A stretch of DNA of 64,000 bases from Serratia proteamaculans (GTDB lineage: Bacteria; Pseudomonadota; Gammaproteobacteria; Enterobacterales; Enterobacteriaceae), in the NCBI RefSeq assembly GCF_008830365.1, contig NZ_WBKI01000001.1, positions 372,001 to 436,000 on the forward strand, read 5' to 3'. Made by a program: the position numbers and the translations under genes. Positions within the stretch are counted from its first letter, which is position 1, and each line of letters opens with the position of its first letter. Under the pieces are notes generated by a model. It was not told the origin of the DNA. It saw only the letters and a program-made list of their open reading frames with translations, and searched no databases. Of this stretch, positions 1-9,618 are shown piece after piece.

Positions 1-272
1 TCGACCACAATGCTGCGCAGATCCTTGCTCAGGCTGATGCTCTGTACGGTACCGACTTCCACCCCCTGATAACGCACCGGGGTACGTCCGGCGACAATGC
101 CCGCCGCGGACTGGAAATCAATGGTCACCGTAGTGCCACGTTCCTGGAAATTGTTATAGACCAGCCACCCCGCGATCAGCAGGGCAATAAACGGCAGTAA
201 CCAGAATGGCGAAATACGGCGCTTGTTTCTGACCCGCGCTTCAGTCGGTGTATTCGGCGTTTCCTGTTGCAT
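1..272 (-). CDS. letB: LetB (YebT), MCE-domain lipid transport protein, N-terminal part
   Basis: This is the first roughly 90 residues of the tunnel-forming MCE protein that bridges inner and outer membranes for phospholipid transport; the rest lies beyond the window edge. What is visible is a short polar N-terminus, the basic stretch RNKRR, one membrane anchor (about residues 22-42) and the start of the first MCE domain with the typical [15 protein letters not shown] pattern. The start at 272 was chosen because the N-terminus [12 protein letters not shown] then lines up with E. coli YebT; an in-frame ATG two codons upstream is an alternative. It overlaps the end of letA by 32 bp, indicating coupled translation. 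Confidence 0.93.
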   Translation of the reverse strand, partial: MQQETPNTPTEARVRNKRRISPFWLLPFIALLIAGWLVYNNFQERGTTVTIDFQSAAGIVAGRTPVRYQGVEVGTVQSISLSKDLRSIVV

Positions 273-1491
273 GTGCATCCCAAATCAATCGGCTATCCAG
301 CCACTCTACGGCAAGAATAGTTAAAATAACCGCAGACCCAAAGTAAAAGGCTGCCGGCCCCATAGTAAAAGATAACAATTGGTCGCGATTCACCAGCGAC
401 ATCATTAAGGCAATAACAAACAGATCGAGCATTGACCAACGGCCAATCCAGGTGACCAGACGCAGCAGGCGAATACGCGTTTTCAGGCTGTGCGCGGTCT
501 TGAAATGAATGCTGAACAGTAGGGTGATCAGCACAATGACCTTGGTAAAGGGCACCAGTACGCTGGCAATGAACACGATGGCGGCGATCGGCGCATTGCC
601 GGAGGTCGCCAGCGAGACTACGCCAGAGAAGATGGTGTCTTCCATTCGTGCGCCGTTGGCGTAAATAATGGAGATCGGCATCAGGTTGGCCGGGATCAGC
701 AAAATCATCGCCGCAATCAGCGCCGCCCAGGTTTTTTGCAGGCTGTAGGGCTGCCGGTGACACATCGGAATATGGCAACGCGGACAGCGGCCACGTTCAT
801 CTGGGTAGCCGGTAAAGTGGCACGACAGGCAGATATGCAGCGCTGTCGGTGGGCCTTCCGGTTGTTCCTGCGGATAATAGCGCTCCCACAATTGTTCCAG
901 ATTGACGTGGATCAGCGTCAGGATACTGAGCAGGGTGAGCGACAGGTAGGCGATCAGTGCACTGCCGGCCTGAATATCTGCATATTCTTTAACTTTGATG
1001 GTCGCCACCGCCATGCCGATCAGGTAAATATCGAGCATGACCCACTCTTTCAATCGATCCAGCATCAGCAGCACCGGGCGCAGGTTCATGCCCAGCGCAT
1101 GGCCGAAACGCAGGTAAAGCAGCGACAGCGCCAGCGTCAGTGGGGCGCCAATAGTGCAAAACGCCACCATGCTGGCGGTGAGAGGATCCCCCTGGTGGCT
1201 CATCTGCCAGATGCCTTCCAGCAGACTGGCGTCAATGCGCACCCCCAGCAAGCGGATGCTGATCAGCGGCTCGCTGAAAGCGAAGGGCATCAGTAATAGC
1301 ATGGTGACCGCCATGGCGGTCAGGCGGGTCATCGACCAGTCACGGCCACTCACGATCTTGGCATCGCAGCGCGGGCAGTAGGCCGCCTGCTTGCCGCTCA
1401 GGGGCGGCAACACAAACAGCAGGTCGCATTCGCAACAGCGCTGGTGACGTGCTTTGGATAGCGGACCGGTGATCGCGTGTATTTTCATCAT
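241..1491 (-). CDS. letA: LetA (YebS), PqiA-like inner membrane partner of LetB
   Basis: Inner membrane protein of 416 residues that works with LetB in lipid trafficking across the envelope. It has the duplicated PqiA layout: a zinc-ribbon-like CxxC pair (CECD near residue 20 and CPRCD near 40) before the first four-helix membrane block, and a second set (CLSC, CPRC, near 223-240) before the second block. The conserved segment [22 protein letters not shown] lies near 350 and the [11 protein letters not shown] motif near 378. Length matches the E. coli protein (427 residues). It is first in a two-gene operon with letB and divergent from msrC across a 243-bp gap that must hold both promoters. 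Confidence 0.94.
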   Translation of the reverse strand: MMKIHAITGPLSKARHQRCCECDLLFVLPPLSGKQAAYCPRCDAKIVSGRDWSMTRLTAMAVTMLLLMPFAFSEPLISIRLLGVRIDASLLEGIWQMSHQGDPLTASMVAFCTIGAPLTLALSLLYLRFGHALGMNLRPVLLMLDRLKEWVMLDIYLIGMAVATIKVKEYADIQAGSALIAYLSLTLLSILTLIHVNLEQLWERYYPQEQPEGPPTALHICLSCHFTGYPDERGRCPRCHIPMCHRQPYSLQKTWAALIAAMILLIPANLMPISIIYANGARMEDTIFSGVVSLATSGNAPIAAIVFIASVLVPFTKVIVLITLLFSIHFKTAHSLKTRIRLLRLVTWIGRWSMLDLFVIALMMSLVNRDQLLSFTMGPAAFYFGSAVILTILAVEWLDSRLIWDAHATGNAEYTD

Positions 1492-1734
1492 GACAAAAGC
1501 TGCCCCAGAGCTCGCCGTATTCGATTAGCGTAGCTGAAAAATAAATCTGTCAGTACCTTATAAGGCCAAGCACCGGACGGCAAAACAGGGTTTCCGACCG
1601 GCAAACATACCTCGCCCGGTAGGGTTTTGTGAAGCAACAGATGATTAACCTTGTAGCTATACGCATTTAATGCTTATTTTATAGGGCTTAAGACTCGGGC
1701 TAGTGGCCATCTTCACTGTATTAATGGTTAACAA

Positions 1735-2232
1735 ATGACAAAAGAACAATTCTACGCGGAATTAAAACGTGATTTGTGCGCGCTGCTTGACGGCGAAACC
1801 CACTTTATCGCTGCGTTGTCCAACGCCAGTGCATTGATCAACGAGCGTCTTGACGACGTCAACTGGGCCGGCTTCTATCTGATGGATGGCGCACAATTGG
1901 TGCTGGGTCCGTTCCAGGGAAAAATCGCCTGCGTGCGTATTCCGGTCGGCAAGGGAGTGTGTGGTACCGCAGTGGCAGAAAACCGCGTGCAGCGCGTTGG
2001 CGATGTCCATGAGTTCCCCGGTCATATCGCCTGTGACGCAGCCAGTAATGCAGAAATTGTGCTGCCGCTCAATGTTGGCGGTCAGATTATCGGCGTTCTC
2101 GATATCGACAGCACAGTTTATCAACGTTTCGACGAACAGGACGAAAGGGGCCTGGAAGCAGTGGTGGCGGGGCTTTGCGCGCAGCTGGAACAGTGTGATA
2201 GTGCGAAATATGTCACTGTGGCAGCAAGTTGA
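1735..2232 (+). CDS. msrC: Free methionine-(R)-sulfoxide reductase MsrC
   Basis: A single GAF-domain enzyme of 165 residues that reduces free methionine-R-sulfoxide, a cytosolic oxidative damage repair role. The three cysteines used by this family are present at Cys66, Cys76 and Cys100, with the same spacing (10 and 24) as Cys84, Cys94 and Cys118 of the E. coli enzyme. The NWAGFY and VLDIDS motifs are typical. Upstream of the ATG there is only a weak ribosome-binding site. The gene precedes proQ with about 95 bp between them and is divergent from letA. Confidence 0.95.
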   Translation: MTKEQFYAELKRDLCALLDGETHFIAALSNASALINERLDDVNWAGFYLMDGAQLVLGPFQGKIACVRIPVGKGVCGTAVAENRVQRVGDVHEFPGHIACDAASNAEIVLPLNVGGQIIGVLDIDSTVYQRFDEQDERGLEAVVAGLCAQLEQCDSAKYVTVAAS

Positions 2233-2244
2233 TCTACGGTTAAC

Positions 2245-2279
2245 GTGGCATTTACCGATGGCGTCATTATAATGACGCC
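2245..2279 (+). promoter_or_regulatory. Probable proQ promoter inside a perfect 20-bp palindrome
   Basis: A perfect TATAAT (2268-2273) sits 17 bp downstream of GTGGCA (2245-2250, 4 of 6 matches to the -35 consensus). The -10 lies in the centre of a perfect inverted repeat covering 2260-2279 (arms GGCGTCATTA and TAATGACGCC). There is no T-run after it, so I favour a promoter over a terminator. Both readings are inference. Confidence 0.5.
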
Positions 2280-2327
2280 TGTTCATGCCTGCGCTGGTTG
2301 GCAAACCCGTTGTAATCAGGAAATTTC

Positions 2328-3038
2328 ATGGAAAATCAACCTAAGTTGAACTCTAGTAAAGAAGTCATTGCTTTTCTTGCCGAGCGTTTTCCGCTCTGCT
2401 TTAGCGCCGAGGGCGAAGCTCGCCCGTTGAAAATCGGTATTTTTCAGGATCTGGTCGAGCGTGTTCAGGGGGAAGAAAACCTAAGCAAAACGCAATTGCG
2501 TTCTGCACTGCGCCTGTACACCTCAAGCTGGCGTTACCTGTACGGTGTCAAAGTTGGCGCCCAGCGCGTCGATTTGGACGGTAACCCGTGCGGTGAGCTG
2601 GAACAGCAGCATGTCGATCATGCCCGTCAACAGCTTGAAGAAGCAAAAGCGCGCGTTCAGGCACAGCGTGCCGAGCAAAACGCCAAAAAACGTGAAGCTG
2701 CCGGTGAATCAGCCGCTGCGGAACCTCGTCGTCCACGTCCAGCCGGTAAAAAACCTGCTGCGCGTCGCGAAGGCGGAGCCGCACCGGAGAACCGCAAGCC
2801 GCGCCCACAAACTCGCCCACAGCCTGCTCGCCAACCTCGTGAAGTCAAAGAGGAAAGCCAGCAGCGTCGTGTGCCAGTCACGGATATCTCTAAACTGCAA
2901 ATTGGCCAAGAAATCAAAGTCAGAGCAGGCCAGAGTGCGATGGATGCAACCGTACTTGAAATCGCCAAAGATGGCGTACGTGTGCAGCTCTCTTCCGGTC
3001 TGGCGATGATTGTGCGCGCAGAACACTTGCAGTTCTGA
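2328..3038 (+). CDS. proQ: RNA chaperone ProQ
   Basis: Global RNA-binding protein (236 residues) that binds structured sRNAs and mRNA 3' ends. It has the FinO-like domain at about residues 1-120 (with KIGIFQDL and [11 protein letters not shown] segments), a highly basic Ala/Pro/Arg linker (about 120-185) and a C-terminal Tudor-like domain beginning near [14 protein letters not shown]. Length is close to E. coli ProQ (232). It lies 19 bp upstream of prc and the two are probably co-transcribed, as in E. coli. Confidence 0.97.
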
Positions 3039-3057
3039 TACGGAGGCCAACCAAGGC

Positions 3058-5091
3058 ATGAACAAATTTGTCAGATTAACAGCAGTCGCGGGTCTGTTGT
3101 GGGCGGGTGTCAGTTACGGAGCGGAACCAGCCAACATCCGCATCGATCAACTGCCTCAGCTTCAGCAGGAACCGCAACATGCAACGGTGAGTGAGCGCGT
3201 AACTTCGCGCTTCACTCGCTCTCATTACCGTCAGTTTGCCCTCGACGCGGACTTTTCAGGCAAGATCTTCGATCGCTACCTGAATATGTTGGACTACAGC
3301 CATAACGTGCTGCTGGCCTCCGACGTGGCGCAATTCGCCAACAAGCGCAATCAGCTGGGCGAAGAGCTGAAAAGCGGTAAGCTGGATACGCCATACGCGC
3401 TGTACAATCTGGCGCAGAAACGCCGTTTTGAGCGTTATACCTATGCATTGTCGCTGCTGGAAAAGCCAATGAGCTTCACCGGCAACGACACTATCGATCT
3501 CGACCGCAGCAAAGCGCCGTGGCCGAAAGACAAGGCCGAACTGGACGCGCTGTGGAACGCTAAAGTCAAATATGACGAGCTGAACCTCAAGCTGACCGGC
3601 AAGACCGACAAGGAAATCCGTGAAACGCTGACCAAACGCTATCAGTTCGCCATCAAGCGCCTGACACAAAGCAATAGCGAAGACGTTTTCCAACTGGCGA
3701 TGAATGCCTTTGCGCATGAAATCGACCCGCATACCAACTATCTCTCCCCACGTAACACCGAACAGTTCAATACCGAGATGAGCCTGTCACTGGAAGGTAT
3801 CGGTGCGGTGTTGCAGATGGATGACGATTACACCCTGATCAACTCCATGGTGCCAGGTGGCCCGGCGGCGAAGAGCAAGGCGATCACCGTGGGTGACCGT
3901 ATTGTCGGCGTTGGCCAGGCAGGCAAACCTGTGGTCGATGTGATCGGCTGGCGTCTGGACGACGTGGTTTCCCTGATTAAAGGGCCGAAGGGCAGCAAGG
4001 TGCGCCTGGAAATCCTGCCAGCCGGCAAGGGCACCAAAACCCGGGTGGTCACATTGACCCGCGAGCGTATCCGTCTGGAAGACCGCGCGGTGAAAATGAC
4101 CATCAAGACCGTCGGCAAAGAGAAAGTCGCGGTGATGGATATTCCGGGCTTCTACGTTGGCCTGACCGATGACGTGAAAGTTCAGTTGCAGAAGATGGCC
4201 AAGCAGAACGTCAAGAGCCTGATCATCGATCTGCGCACTAACGGCGGCGGCGCACTGACCGAAGCGGTATCGCTGTCCGGCCTGTTCATTCCTAGCGGCC
4301 CGGTAGTGCAGGTGCGTGATAACAACGGCAAAGTACGCGAAGACGCGGACACCGACGGCGTGACCTATTACAAGGGACCGCTGGTGGTACTGGTTGACCG
4401 TTTCAGCGCCTCGGCTTCCGAGATCTTTGCCGCTGCGATGCAAGACTATGGTCGTGCACTGATTGTCGGTGAACCGACCTTCGGGAAAGGCACCGTGCAG
4501 CAGTATCGCTCGCTGAACCGCATTTACGATCAGATGCTGCGTCCGGAGTGGCCGGCGTTGGGTTCGGTGCAATACACCATTCAGAAGTTCTACCGCGTTA
4601 ATGGCGGCAGTACCCAACGTAAGGGGGTTACCCCGGATATCCTGATGCCAAGCGGTGTCGATCCGGCGGAAACCGGTGAAGCGTTTGAAGATAACGCCAT
4701 GCCGTGGGACAGCATCAATGCGGCGACCTACACCAAAACAGGTGATCTGAAGCCGTTCGATCCTGAGCTGTTGAAAGACCATGAGCAGCGTATCGCCAAG
4801 GATCCTGAGTTCCAGTACATCGCGCAGGATATTGCTCATTACAAGGCGCTGAAGGACAAGCGTAACATCGTCTCACTCAACCTTGCCCAGCGCGAGAAAG
4901 AGAACCACGACGATGACGCTACCCGTCTGCAACGCGTTAATGATCGCCTGCAGCGCGCCGGTAAGAAGCCGCTGAAGGCACTGGACGATTTGCCGAAAGA
5001 TTACCAGGAGCCAGACCCATACCTGGATGAAACCGTGCACATCGCCCTGGATCTGGCGCACCTTGAACAGGCGCAGCCGGCGGCGAAATAA
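3058..5091 (+). CDS. prc: Tail-specific periplasmic protease Prc (Tsp)
   Basis: Periplasmic C-terminal processing protease of 677 residues that degrades tail-tagged proteins and trims PBP3 and the endopeptidase MepS. A signal peptide (about 22 residues, ending near SYGA) is followed by an N-terminal helical domain, a PDZ domain starting near SLEGIGAVLQ and the S41 protease core. The catalytic Ser452 (in FSASASEIF) and Lys477 (in EPTFGKGTVQQ) fall at the same residue numbers as in E. coli. I chose the ATG at 3058, which gives the signal peptide at the very N-terminus; an earlier in-frame ATG would overlap proQ. Confidence 0.97.
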   Translation: MNKFVRLTAVAGLLWAGVSYGAEPANIRIDQLPQLQQEPQHATVSERVTSRFTRSHYRQFALDADFSGKIFDRYLNMLDYSHNVLLASDVAQFANKRNQLGEELKSGKLDTPYALYNLAQKRRFERYTYALSLLEKPMSFTGNDTIDLDRSKAPWPKDKAELDALWNAKVKYDELNLKLTGKTDKEIRETLTKRYQFAIKRLTQSNSEDVFQLAMNAFAHEIDPHTNYLSPRNTEQFNTEMSLSLEGIGAVLQMDDDYTLINSMVPGGPAAKSKAITVGDRIVGVGQAGKPVVDVIGWRLDDVVSLIKGPKGSKVRLEILPAGKGTKTRVVTLTRERIRLEDRAVKMTIKTVGKEKVAVMDIPGFYVGLTDDVKVQLQKMAKQNVKSLIIDLRTNGGGALTEAVSLSGLFIPSGPVVQVRDNNGKVREDADTDGVTYYKGPLVVLVDRFSASASEIFAAAMQDYGRALIVGEPTFGKGTVQQYRSLNRIYDQMLRPEWPALGSVQYTIQKFYRVNGGSTQRKGVTPDILMPSGVDPAETGEAFEDNAMPWDSINAATYTKTGDLKPFDPELLKDHEQRIAKDPEFQYIAQDIAHYKALKDKRNIVSLNLAQREKENHDDDATRLQRVNDRLQRAGKKPLKALDDLPKDYQEPDPYLDETVHIALDLAHLEQAQPAAK

Positions 5092-5112
5092 CGCAGCCGG
5101 GTATCAGTAAAC

Positions 5113-5140
5113 AAAAAACGCACCTTCGGGTGCGTTTTTT
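5113..5140 (+). terminator. Rho-independent terminator of prc
   Basis: Stem AACGCACC / GGTGCGTT with a TTCG tetraloop, flanked by A-run and followed by T6. It starts 21 bp after the prc stop. Confidence 0.93.
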
Positions 5141-5257
5141 AATGGGCGCTCCTGAGGAGGTTGAATAATCCACCCCGTTAATTTTACGCAAAAAATACCC
5201 ACCGTTTTGCGCAACAATCGTTTACAATTTGAAAAGTATTGCTTGAGCGCCGTTTTT

Positions 5258-5272
5258 GTAAAGTTTCGTATT
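5258..5272 (+). promoter_or_regulatory. Possible CpxR box upstream of htpX
   Basis: GTAAA, five bases, then GTATT: the first half matches the GTAAA-N5-GTAAA CpxR box fully and the second at 3 of 5. It is 25 bp upstream of the sigma-32 -35 element. E. coli htpX is known to be CpxR-activated, which supports the reading. Confidence 0.45.
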
Positions 5273-5297
5273 TTTAGTAGGTTAATGGCGTGCAACT

Positions 5298-5323
5298 CTT
5301 GAAACTGTGACGAATGCCCATAC
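5298..5323 (+). promoter_or_regulatory. Sigma-32 heat-shock promoter of htpX
   Basis: CTTGAA (5298-5303), a 13-bp spacer and CCCATA (5317-5322) match the heat-shock sigma factor consensus in both boxes and spacing. The implied leader to the htpX ATG is about 50 nt. The rest of the 288-bp gap after prc holds the prc terminator and AT-rich DNA. Confidence 0.72.
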
Positions 5324-5379
5324 CATCTAGGGTATCCGAGGCAGCGTTTTGTTAACATTTATGAGGAAGTAAACATTTT

Positions 5380-6258
5380 ATGATGCGTATAGCTCTGTTC
5401 CTGCTCACCAACCTGGCGGTGATGTTGGTTTTCGGGCTGGTGCTCAGCCTGACAGGAATCCAATCCAGTAGCGTTCAGGGCCTGATGATCATGGCCGGTC
5501 TGTTCGGCTTCGGCGGTTCGTTTGTCTCATTGCTGATGTCCAAATGGATGGCGCTGCGCTCCGTCGGCGGGGAAGTGATTGAACAGCCGCGTAACGAGAC
5601 CGAAAACTGGTTGCTGGAAACGGTCCGCCGTCAGTCGCAGCAGGCAGGCATTGCCATGCCGCAGGTGGCTATTTATCACGCACCAGACATTAACGCCTTC
5701 GCCACCGGTGCGCGCCGTAATGCGTCGCTGGTCGCCGTCAGCACCGGTTTGCTGCAAAGCATGAGCCGTGACGAAGCGGAAGCGGTTATTGCCCACGAAA
5801 TCAGCCACGTTGCCAACGGCGACATGGTCACCATGACGCTGATCCAGGGTATCGTTAACACCTTCGTGATCTTTATCTCACGGCTGATCGCACAGGCGGC
5901 CGCCGGCTTCCTGGGCAACCGTGACGGCGAAGGGGAAGGCAACGGCAACCCGATGATTTATTTCGGCGTGTCGATGGTACTGGAGCTGGTCTTCGGCATC
6001 CTGGCCAGCATTATCACCATGTGGTTCTCACGTCACCGTGAGTTCTATGCCGACGCAGGTTCCGCCAAACTGGTGGGGCGTGAGAAGATGATCGCTGCGC
6101 TGCAACGGCTGAAAACCAGCTATGAACCGCAGGAAGCGGGCAACATGATGGCATTCTGCATCAACGGCAAATCCAAGTCGTTCAGCGAACTGTTCATGTC
6201 GCACCCGCCGCTCGATAAACGTATCGAAGCGCTGCGCTCAGGTCAGTATCTGAAGTAA
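5380..6258 (+). CDS. htpX: Heat-shock membrane metalloprotease HtpX
   Basis: Inner membrane M48 zinc protease (292 residues; E. coli 293) that helps remove misfolded membrane proteins alongside FtsH. Two N-terminal membrane helices (about 4-24 and 34-54) precede the catalytic domain. The zinc motif is HEISH at residues 139-143, the same numbering as E. coli, with the third ligand expected in the ADAGSAKL region near 222. The [15 protein letters not shown] start is identical in style to E. coli. Confidence 0.97.
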   Translation: MMRIALFLLTNLAVMLVFGLVLSLTGIQSSSVQGLMIMAGLFGFGGSFVSLLMSKWMALRSVGGEVIEQPRNETENWLLETVRRQSQQAGIAMPQVAIYHAPDINAFATGARRNASLVAVSTGLLQSMSRDEAEAVIAHEISHVANGDMVTMTLIQGIVNTFVIFISRLIAQAAAGFLGNRDGEGEGNGNPMIYFGVSMVLELVFGILASIITMWFSRHREFYADAGSAKLVGREKMIAALQRLKTSYEPQEAGNMMAFCINGKSKSFSELFMSHPPLDKRIEALRSGQYLK

Positions 6259-6270
6259 CCCTGAGAACAT

Positions 6271-6299
6271 TAAAAACCCCGGCTTGCCGGGGTTTTTTT
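6271..6299. terminator. Bidirectional terminator between htpX and yebQ
   Basis: Stem AACCCCGGC / GCCGGGGTT with A-run on one side and T7 on the other, placed between two convergent genes, so it can serve both strands. Confidence 0.92.
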
Positions 6300-6306
6300 A
6301 TGCCTG

Positions 6307-7701
6307 CTATTTGGCGGGGCGACTGCTTTCTACCTGTTGTGCCCGTGGTTGGGTAATGCGCAGGCTGCTGACCACCGCTGCCAGCGTGGCAAAACTGCCG
6401 GCCAGGATCAGCGAGGCGTGGGTGCCGGAGGTGGGGAACAGGTTGAACATCAACGCCACCAAGGCGGCACCGGAGGTTTGTCCCAACAGCCGTGCGGTAC
6501 CCAGCATGCCGCTGGCACCACCGCTACGGTTACGCGGGGCAGCGGAAATAATAGTGTGGTTATTCGGTGACTGGAACAAGCCAAAGCCCGCGCCGCACAG
6601 CACCATGCGCCAGATGATATCCAGATCCGACGGGTTATGCGGCAGCAGCGCCAGCAGGAACAGCCCCAGTGCAAATACCGCCAGGCCGATACAGCCCAAC
6701 AAACCGGCATGGATGCGCTCCACCAGTCGTCCTGCCAGCGGCGCCATGACGATAATCGCCAAAGGCCAGGGGGTCAGCAGCAAGCCGGTGGCGACCTCAT
6801 CACGGCCCAGCGTGCTTTGCAGGAAGAACGGCAGCGACACCATGGCCAGCATCTGCGCGGCGAATGAACAAACGGAGGTGCCCATCGACAGGGCGAAAAT
6901 CGGGATGCGCAGCAGGTCTACCGGCAGCAATGGGAACTCCTGACGCAACTGACGACGGACAAAGAAGAAGCCAATCACCAGCAGCGCAGCGATTTCGCCG
7001 AAAATCAGCGTCAGGCTTTGACCCTGAGCGAAGCCGCTGATGGCGGTGATCAACAGTCCGAAGGTCAGGGCGTTCATCACGGCACTGGTCGGATCAAAGC
7101 GTTGATTGGAGCTTTTCTGGCTATTGCCGGGCAGGTACTTCATTCCCAATAACAATGCGACGATACCAATCGGCAGATTGATGGCGAACAGCCATTGCCA
7201 GGAGGCGACCGACAGGATCGCCGCCGCGACCGTGGGGCCGGCGGCCGAGGAAAAGGCGACAATCAGCGAGTTAATGCCCATGCCGCGGCCGAGAAAACGC
7301 TGCGGATAGATAATGCGGATCAGGGCGGTGTTAACGCTCATGATGGCGGCTGCGCCAAAGCCCTGCAGCACACGGGCGATGGTCAGTGTTGTCAACGAGT
7401 CGGACAGGGCGCAGAACAGCGAGGTAATGCTAAATACCAACAGGCCGGCCTGATAGATACGGCGATAGCCAATCAGGTCGCCCAGCGAGGCCAGTGACAG
7501 CAGTGAAATGGTGATGGCCAACTGGTAGGCGTTAACCACCCAGATGGAACTGGCTGGGCTGGCGTTCAGATCGCGGGCGATGGTCGGCAGAGCCACGTTG
7601 GCAATCGCGCCGTCCAGCACTGAAACGGTAATGCCCAGGGCAATGGCGAGGATTGCCCCATAGCGTTGCGGGACGGGCAGGCCGTCAGTACAAGAACGCA
7701 T
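6307..7701 (-). CDS. yebQ: YebQ-type MFS transporter (DHA2, 14-helix drug exporter family)
   Basis: Predicted proton-coupled multidrug exporter of the inner membrane, 464 residues. It shows the family signatures VLDGAIANVALPTIARDL near residue 25, GDLIGYRRIY (motif A loop) near 75 and the long run of hydrophobic helices over the full length. The sequence tracks E. coli YebQ throughout, including CGAGFGLFQSPNNHTII. I set the start at 7701 (MRSCTDGLPVPQRYG), which aligns with E. coli; the longer reading frame upstream has no family similarity. Substrate unknown. It is divergent from kdgR, as in E. coli. Confidence 0.92.
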   Translation of the reverse strand: MRSCTDGLPVPQRYGAILAIALGITVSVLDGAIANVALPTIARDLNASPASSIWVVNAYQLAITISLLSLASLGDLIGYRRIYQAGLLVFSITSLFCALSDSLTTLTIARVLQGFGAAAIMSVNTALIRIIYPQRFLGRGMGINSLIVAFSSAAGPTVAAAILSVASWQWLFAINLPIGIVALLLGMKYLPGNSQKSSNQRFDPTSAVMNALTFGLLITAISGFAQGQSLTLIFGEIAALLVIGFFFVRRQLRQEFPLLPVDLLRIPIFALSMGTSVCSFAAQMLAMVSLPFFLQSTLGRDEVATGLLLTPWPLAIIVMAPLAGRLVERIHAGLLGCIGLAVFALGLFLLALLPHNPSDLDIIWRMVLCGAGFGLFQSPNNHTIISAAPRNRSGGASGMLGTARLLGQTSGAALVALMFNLFPTSGTHASLILAGSFATLAAVVSSLRITQPRAQQVESSRPAK

Positions 7702-7931
7702 GTTGATCTCGAAGGTATTAATCCGGGGGAGTATTAACATGCTAATCATATTCGTCTGCGATTGCATCCACAGTTTCCCGCGCAATTGTAATAACCGGTG
7801 AGAACACCGCGCCCAATACGTTCTTCAGGCATTTATCCCCGGGGCAGATTGCGTGGCCTTTGAGGTACCGCGTATACTGAAACCCTTGTTCAAATTTCTT
7901 AAAACAGAAAATGCCAGGTGGGATATTGACT

Positions 7932-8723
7932 ATGGTTAACGCAGATCCAGATAAACAACCGGATGCGGTTTCGTCCGTGCTGAAAGTATTCGGTATCTTG
8001 CAGGCGCTGGGCGAGGAACGCGAGATCGGTATTACTGAGCTTTCCCAACGGGTGATGATGTCCAAAAGTACCGTCTACCGTTTTCTGCAGACCATGAAGT
8101 CATTGGGCTATGTGTCGCAGGAAGGCGAGTCGGAAAAATATGCGCTCACGCTCAAGCTGTTTGAACTGGGTGCCAAGTCGCTGCAGAGCGTCGATCTGAT
8201 CCGCAGCGCTGATATCCAAATGCGCGAACTGTCAAATCACACCCGTGAAGCCATACACCTCGGGGCGCTGGATGAAGACAGCATTGTCTATATCCATAAA
8301 ATTGATGCCATGTATAACCTGCGCATGTATTCGCGCATTGGTCGTCGCAACCCGCTGCACAGCACTGCGATCGGTAAAGTGCTGTTGGCCTGGCGTGACC
8401 GGGCTGAAGTGGAAAAAATCCTGTCGCAAATTGAGTTTACCCGCAGCACCCCGAACACCCTGACCGATGCCGCGGCGCTGTTATCGCTGTTGGATCAGGT
8501 GCGTGAGCAGGGTGTGGGTGAAGATATAGAGGAGCAGGAGGAAGGGCTGCGCTGTATCGCGGTGCCGGTGTTTGACCGTTTCGGCATGGTGACCGCCGGC
8601 CTGAGCATTTCATTCCCCTCCATTCGTTATTCTGAAGACGCCAGAGCGGATTACGTCAAACGTCTGCATGCCGCCGCGCGCAACATTTCTGAGCAAATGG
8701 GTTACCACCGCTATCCATTCTGA
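7932..8723 (+). CDS. kdgR: KdgR, IclR-family repressor of pectin/2-keto-3-deoxygluconate genes
   Basis: Transcriptional repressor of 263 residues that responds to 2-keto-3-deoxygluconate. The N-terminal winged helix (about 14-75, with ITELSQRVMMSKSTVYRFL) and C-terminal IclR effector domain (about 90-260, with RIGRRNPLHSTAIGKVLLAW) match Dickeya and E. coli KdgR almost residue for residue. The ATG at 7932 gives exactly the family length; an earlier ATG adds seven unrelated residues. None of the classical pectin genes lie in this window, so its targets are elsewhere. Confidence 0.95.
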   Translation: MVNADPDKQPDAVSSVLKVFGILQALGEEREIGITELSQRVMMSKSTVYRFLQTMKSLGYVSQEGESEKYALTLKLFELGAKSLQSVDLIRSADIQMRELSNHTREAIHLGALDEDSIVYIHKIDAMYNLRMYSRIGRRNPLHSTAIGKVLLAWRDRAEVEKILSQIEFTRSTPNTLTDAAALLSLLDQVREQGVGEDIEEQEEGLRCIAVPVFDRFGMVTAGLSISFPSIRYSEDARADYVKRLHAAARNISEQMGYHRYPF

Positions 8724-8740
8724 TCCCATTTTTCTCCATT

Positions 8741-8776
8741 AAAAGGCGTTGCCAGACACGGGCAGCGCCTTTTTTT
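8741..8776 (+). terminator. Terminator of kdgR
   Basis: Stem AAGGCGTTGCC / GGCAGCGCCTT (one G-T pair) followed by T6. The T-run abuts the PhnR-like palindrome. Confidence 0.88.
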
Positions 8777-8788
8777 GGTCTATACCAA
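8775..8788. promoter_or_regulatory. PhnR-type operator-like palindrome, copy 1 (3' side of phnR)
   Basis: TTGGTCTATACCAA, whose inner 12 bp are the exact reverse complement of the palindrome in front of phnW. TGGT...ACCA half-sites are typical for HutC-subfamily GntR regulators. Its place just after the phnR stop codon is unusual. Confidence 0.55.
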
Positions 8789-8793
8789 GAGAT

Positions 8794-9513
8794 TTACAAC
8801 GTATCCACTTCGATGCGCAGGCTGTCGTGGCGCCAGTACTCTATATCAAAGTCGAGAATGTGACCATGCTGATCGTAATTCAGCCGGCGCAGCAGCAGTG
8901 CAGGCAAGCCAACCATGGCACCCAGAGCACTAGCGGCGTGGTAGGGCAAGGCGGTTGGGTAAAACGACAGGTGCATTTTGCGGTAGATCAGCGCGTAGTG
9001 TTGCTGATAAATCTCGGTCAGACTGCCGTTGAGATCCTGCTTGAGCAGGTCCGGCACCCGTTGTGGTAGACAGTGGTTTTCGCAGTAGCAAATCGCCCGT
9101 TCGTCGGCATGGCGTACGCGGCGCAGCAGATAGATTTGAGCAAACGGCTCCAGGGCCAGCGGCTGCATCACGTCGAGCGGCACCGTGGTTTTTTCAGCGG
9201 ATAACAACTCGGTACGCGGCGTGCGCCCCTGCTCCAGACACAATCGGTGAAAGTTGGTGTTCTGTGTTGGATCCAGCCACAGCCGTTCCGGTGTCACAAA
9301 CCAGCCCCGGCGGTCGGCGCGATAAATGGCACCGGTGGCCTCCAGCTGTGCCAGGCTTTCACGGACCGTCACGCGGGTGGTGGAAAAAATGGCGCACAGC
9401 TCACGCTCAGAAGGTAGCTTGTCACCCACCTGTAGTGCACCCTGGGTGATGCGTGCCTGTAACTGATCCTTGATTTGCAGGTAGTGGGGCATCTCGCCCT
9501 GATGTTGTTTCAT
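8794..9513 (-). CDS. phnR: PhnR, GntR/HutC-family regulator of phosphonate use
   Basis: Transcription factor of 239 residues with an N-terminal GntR winged helix (about 8-75; [24 protein letters not shown]) and a C-terminal UTRA effector-binding domain (about 90-230). It closely follows the Salmonella PhnR that accompanies the phn genes for 2-aminoethylphosphonate (AEP), including [25 protein letters not shown]. Encoded divergently from phnW-phnX, so AEP or phosphonoacetaldehyde is the likely inducer (inference). A TATAAT on the minus strand at 9546-9551 is a plausible -10 for this gene. Confidence 0.9.
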   Translation of the reverse strand: MKQHQGEMPHYLQIKDQLQARITQGALQVGDKLPSERELCAIFSTTRVTVRESLAQLEATGAIYRADRRGWFVTPERLWLDPTQNTNFHRLCLEQGRTPRTELLSAEKTTVPLDVMQPLALEPFAQIYLLRRVRHADERAICYCENHCLPQRVPDLLKQDLNGSLTEIYQQHYALIYRKMHLSFYPTALPYHAASALGAMVGLPALLLRRLNYDQHGHILDFDIEYWRHDSLRIEVDTL

Positions 9514-9618
9514 CTCATCTCGCTATGGCATTTCGGCACGCGCCCATTATACATGCGCAGATGAATTTTTTGTTTCAGCTGCGGTTGTCGTTTGACCCGA
9601 AGGCAAATTTATCGCCAC

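Noticed and set aside
3787-4839. 350-codon open frame antisense to prc
   Set aside because: The prc protease core is fully conserved there; the antisense frame is a high-GC by-product.
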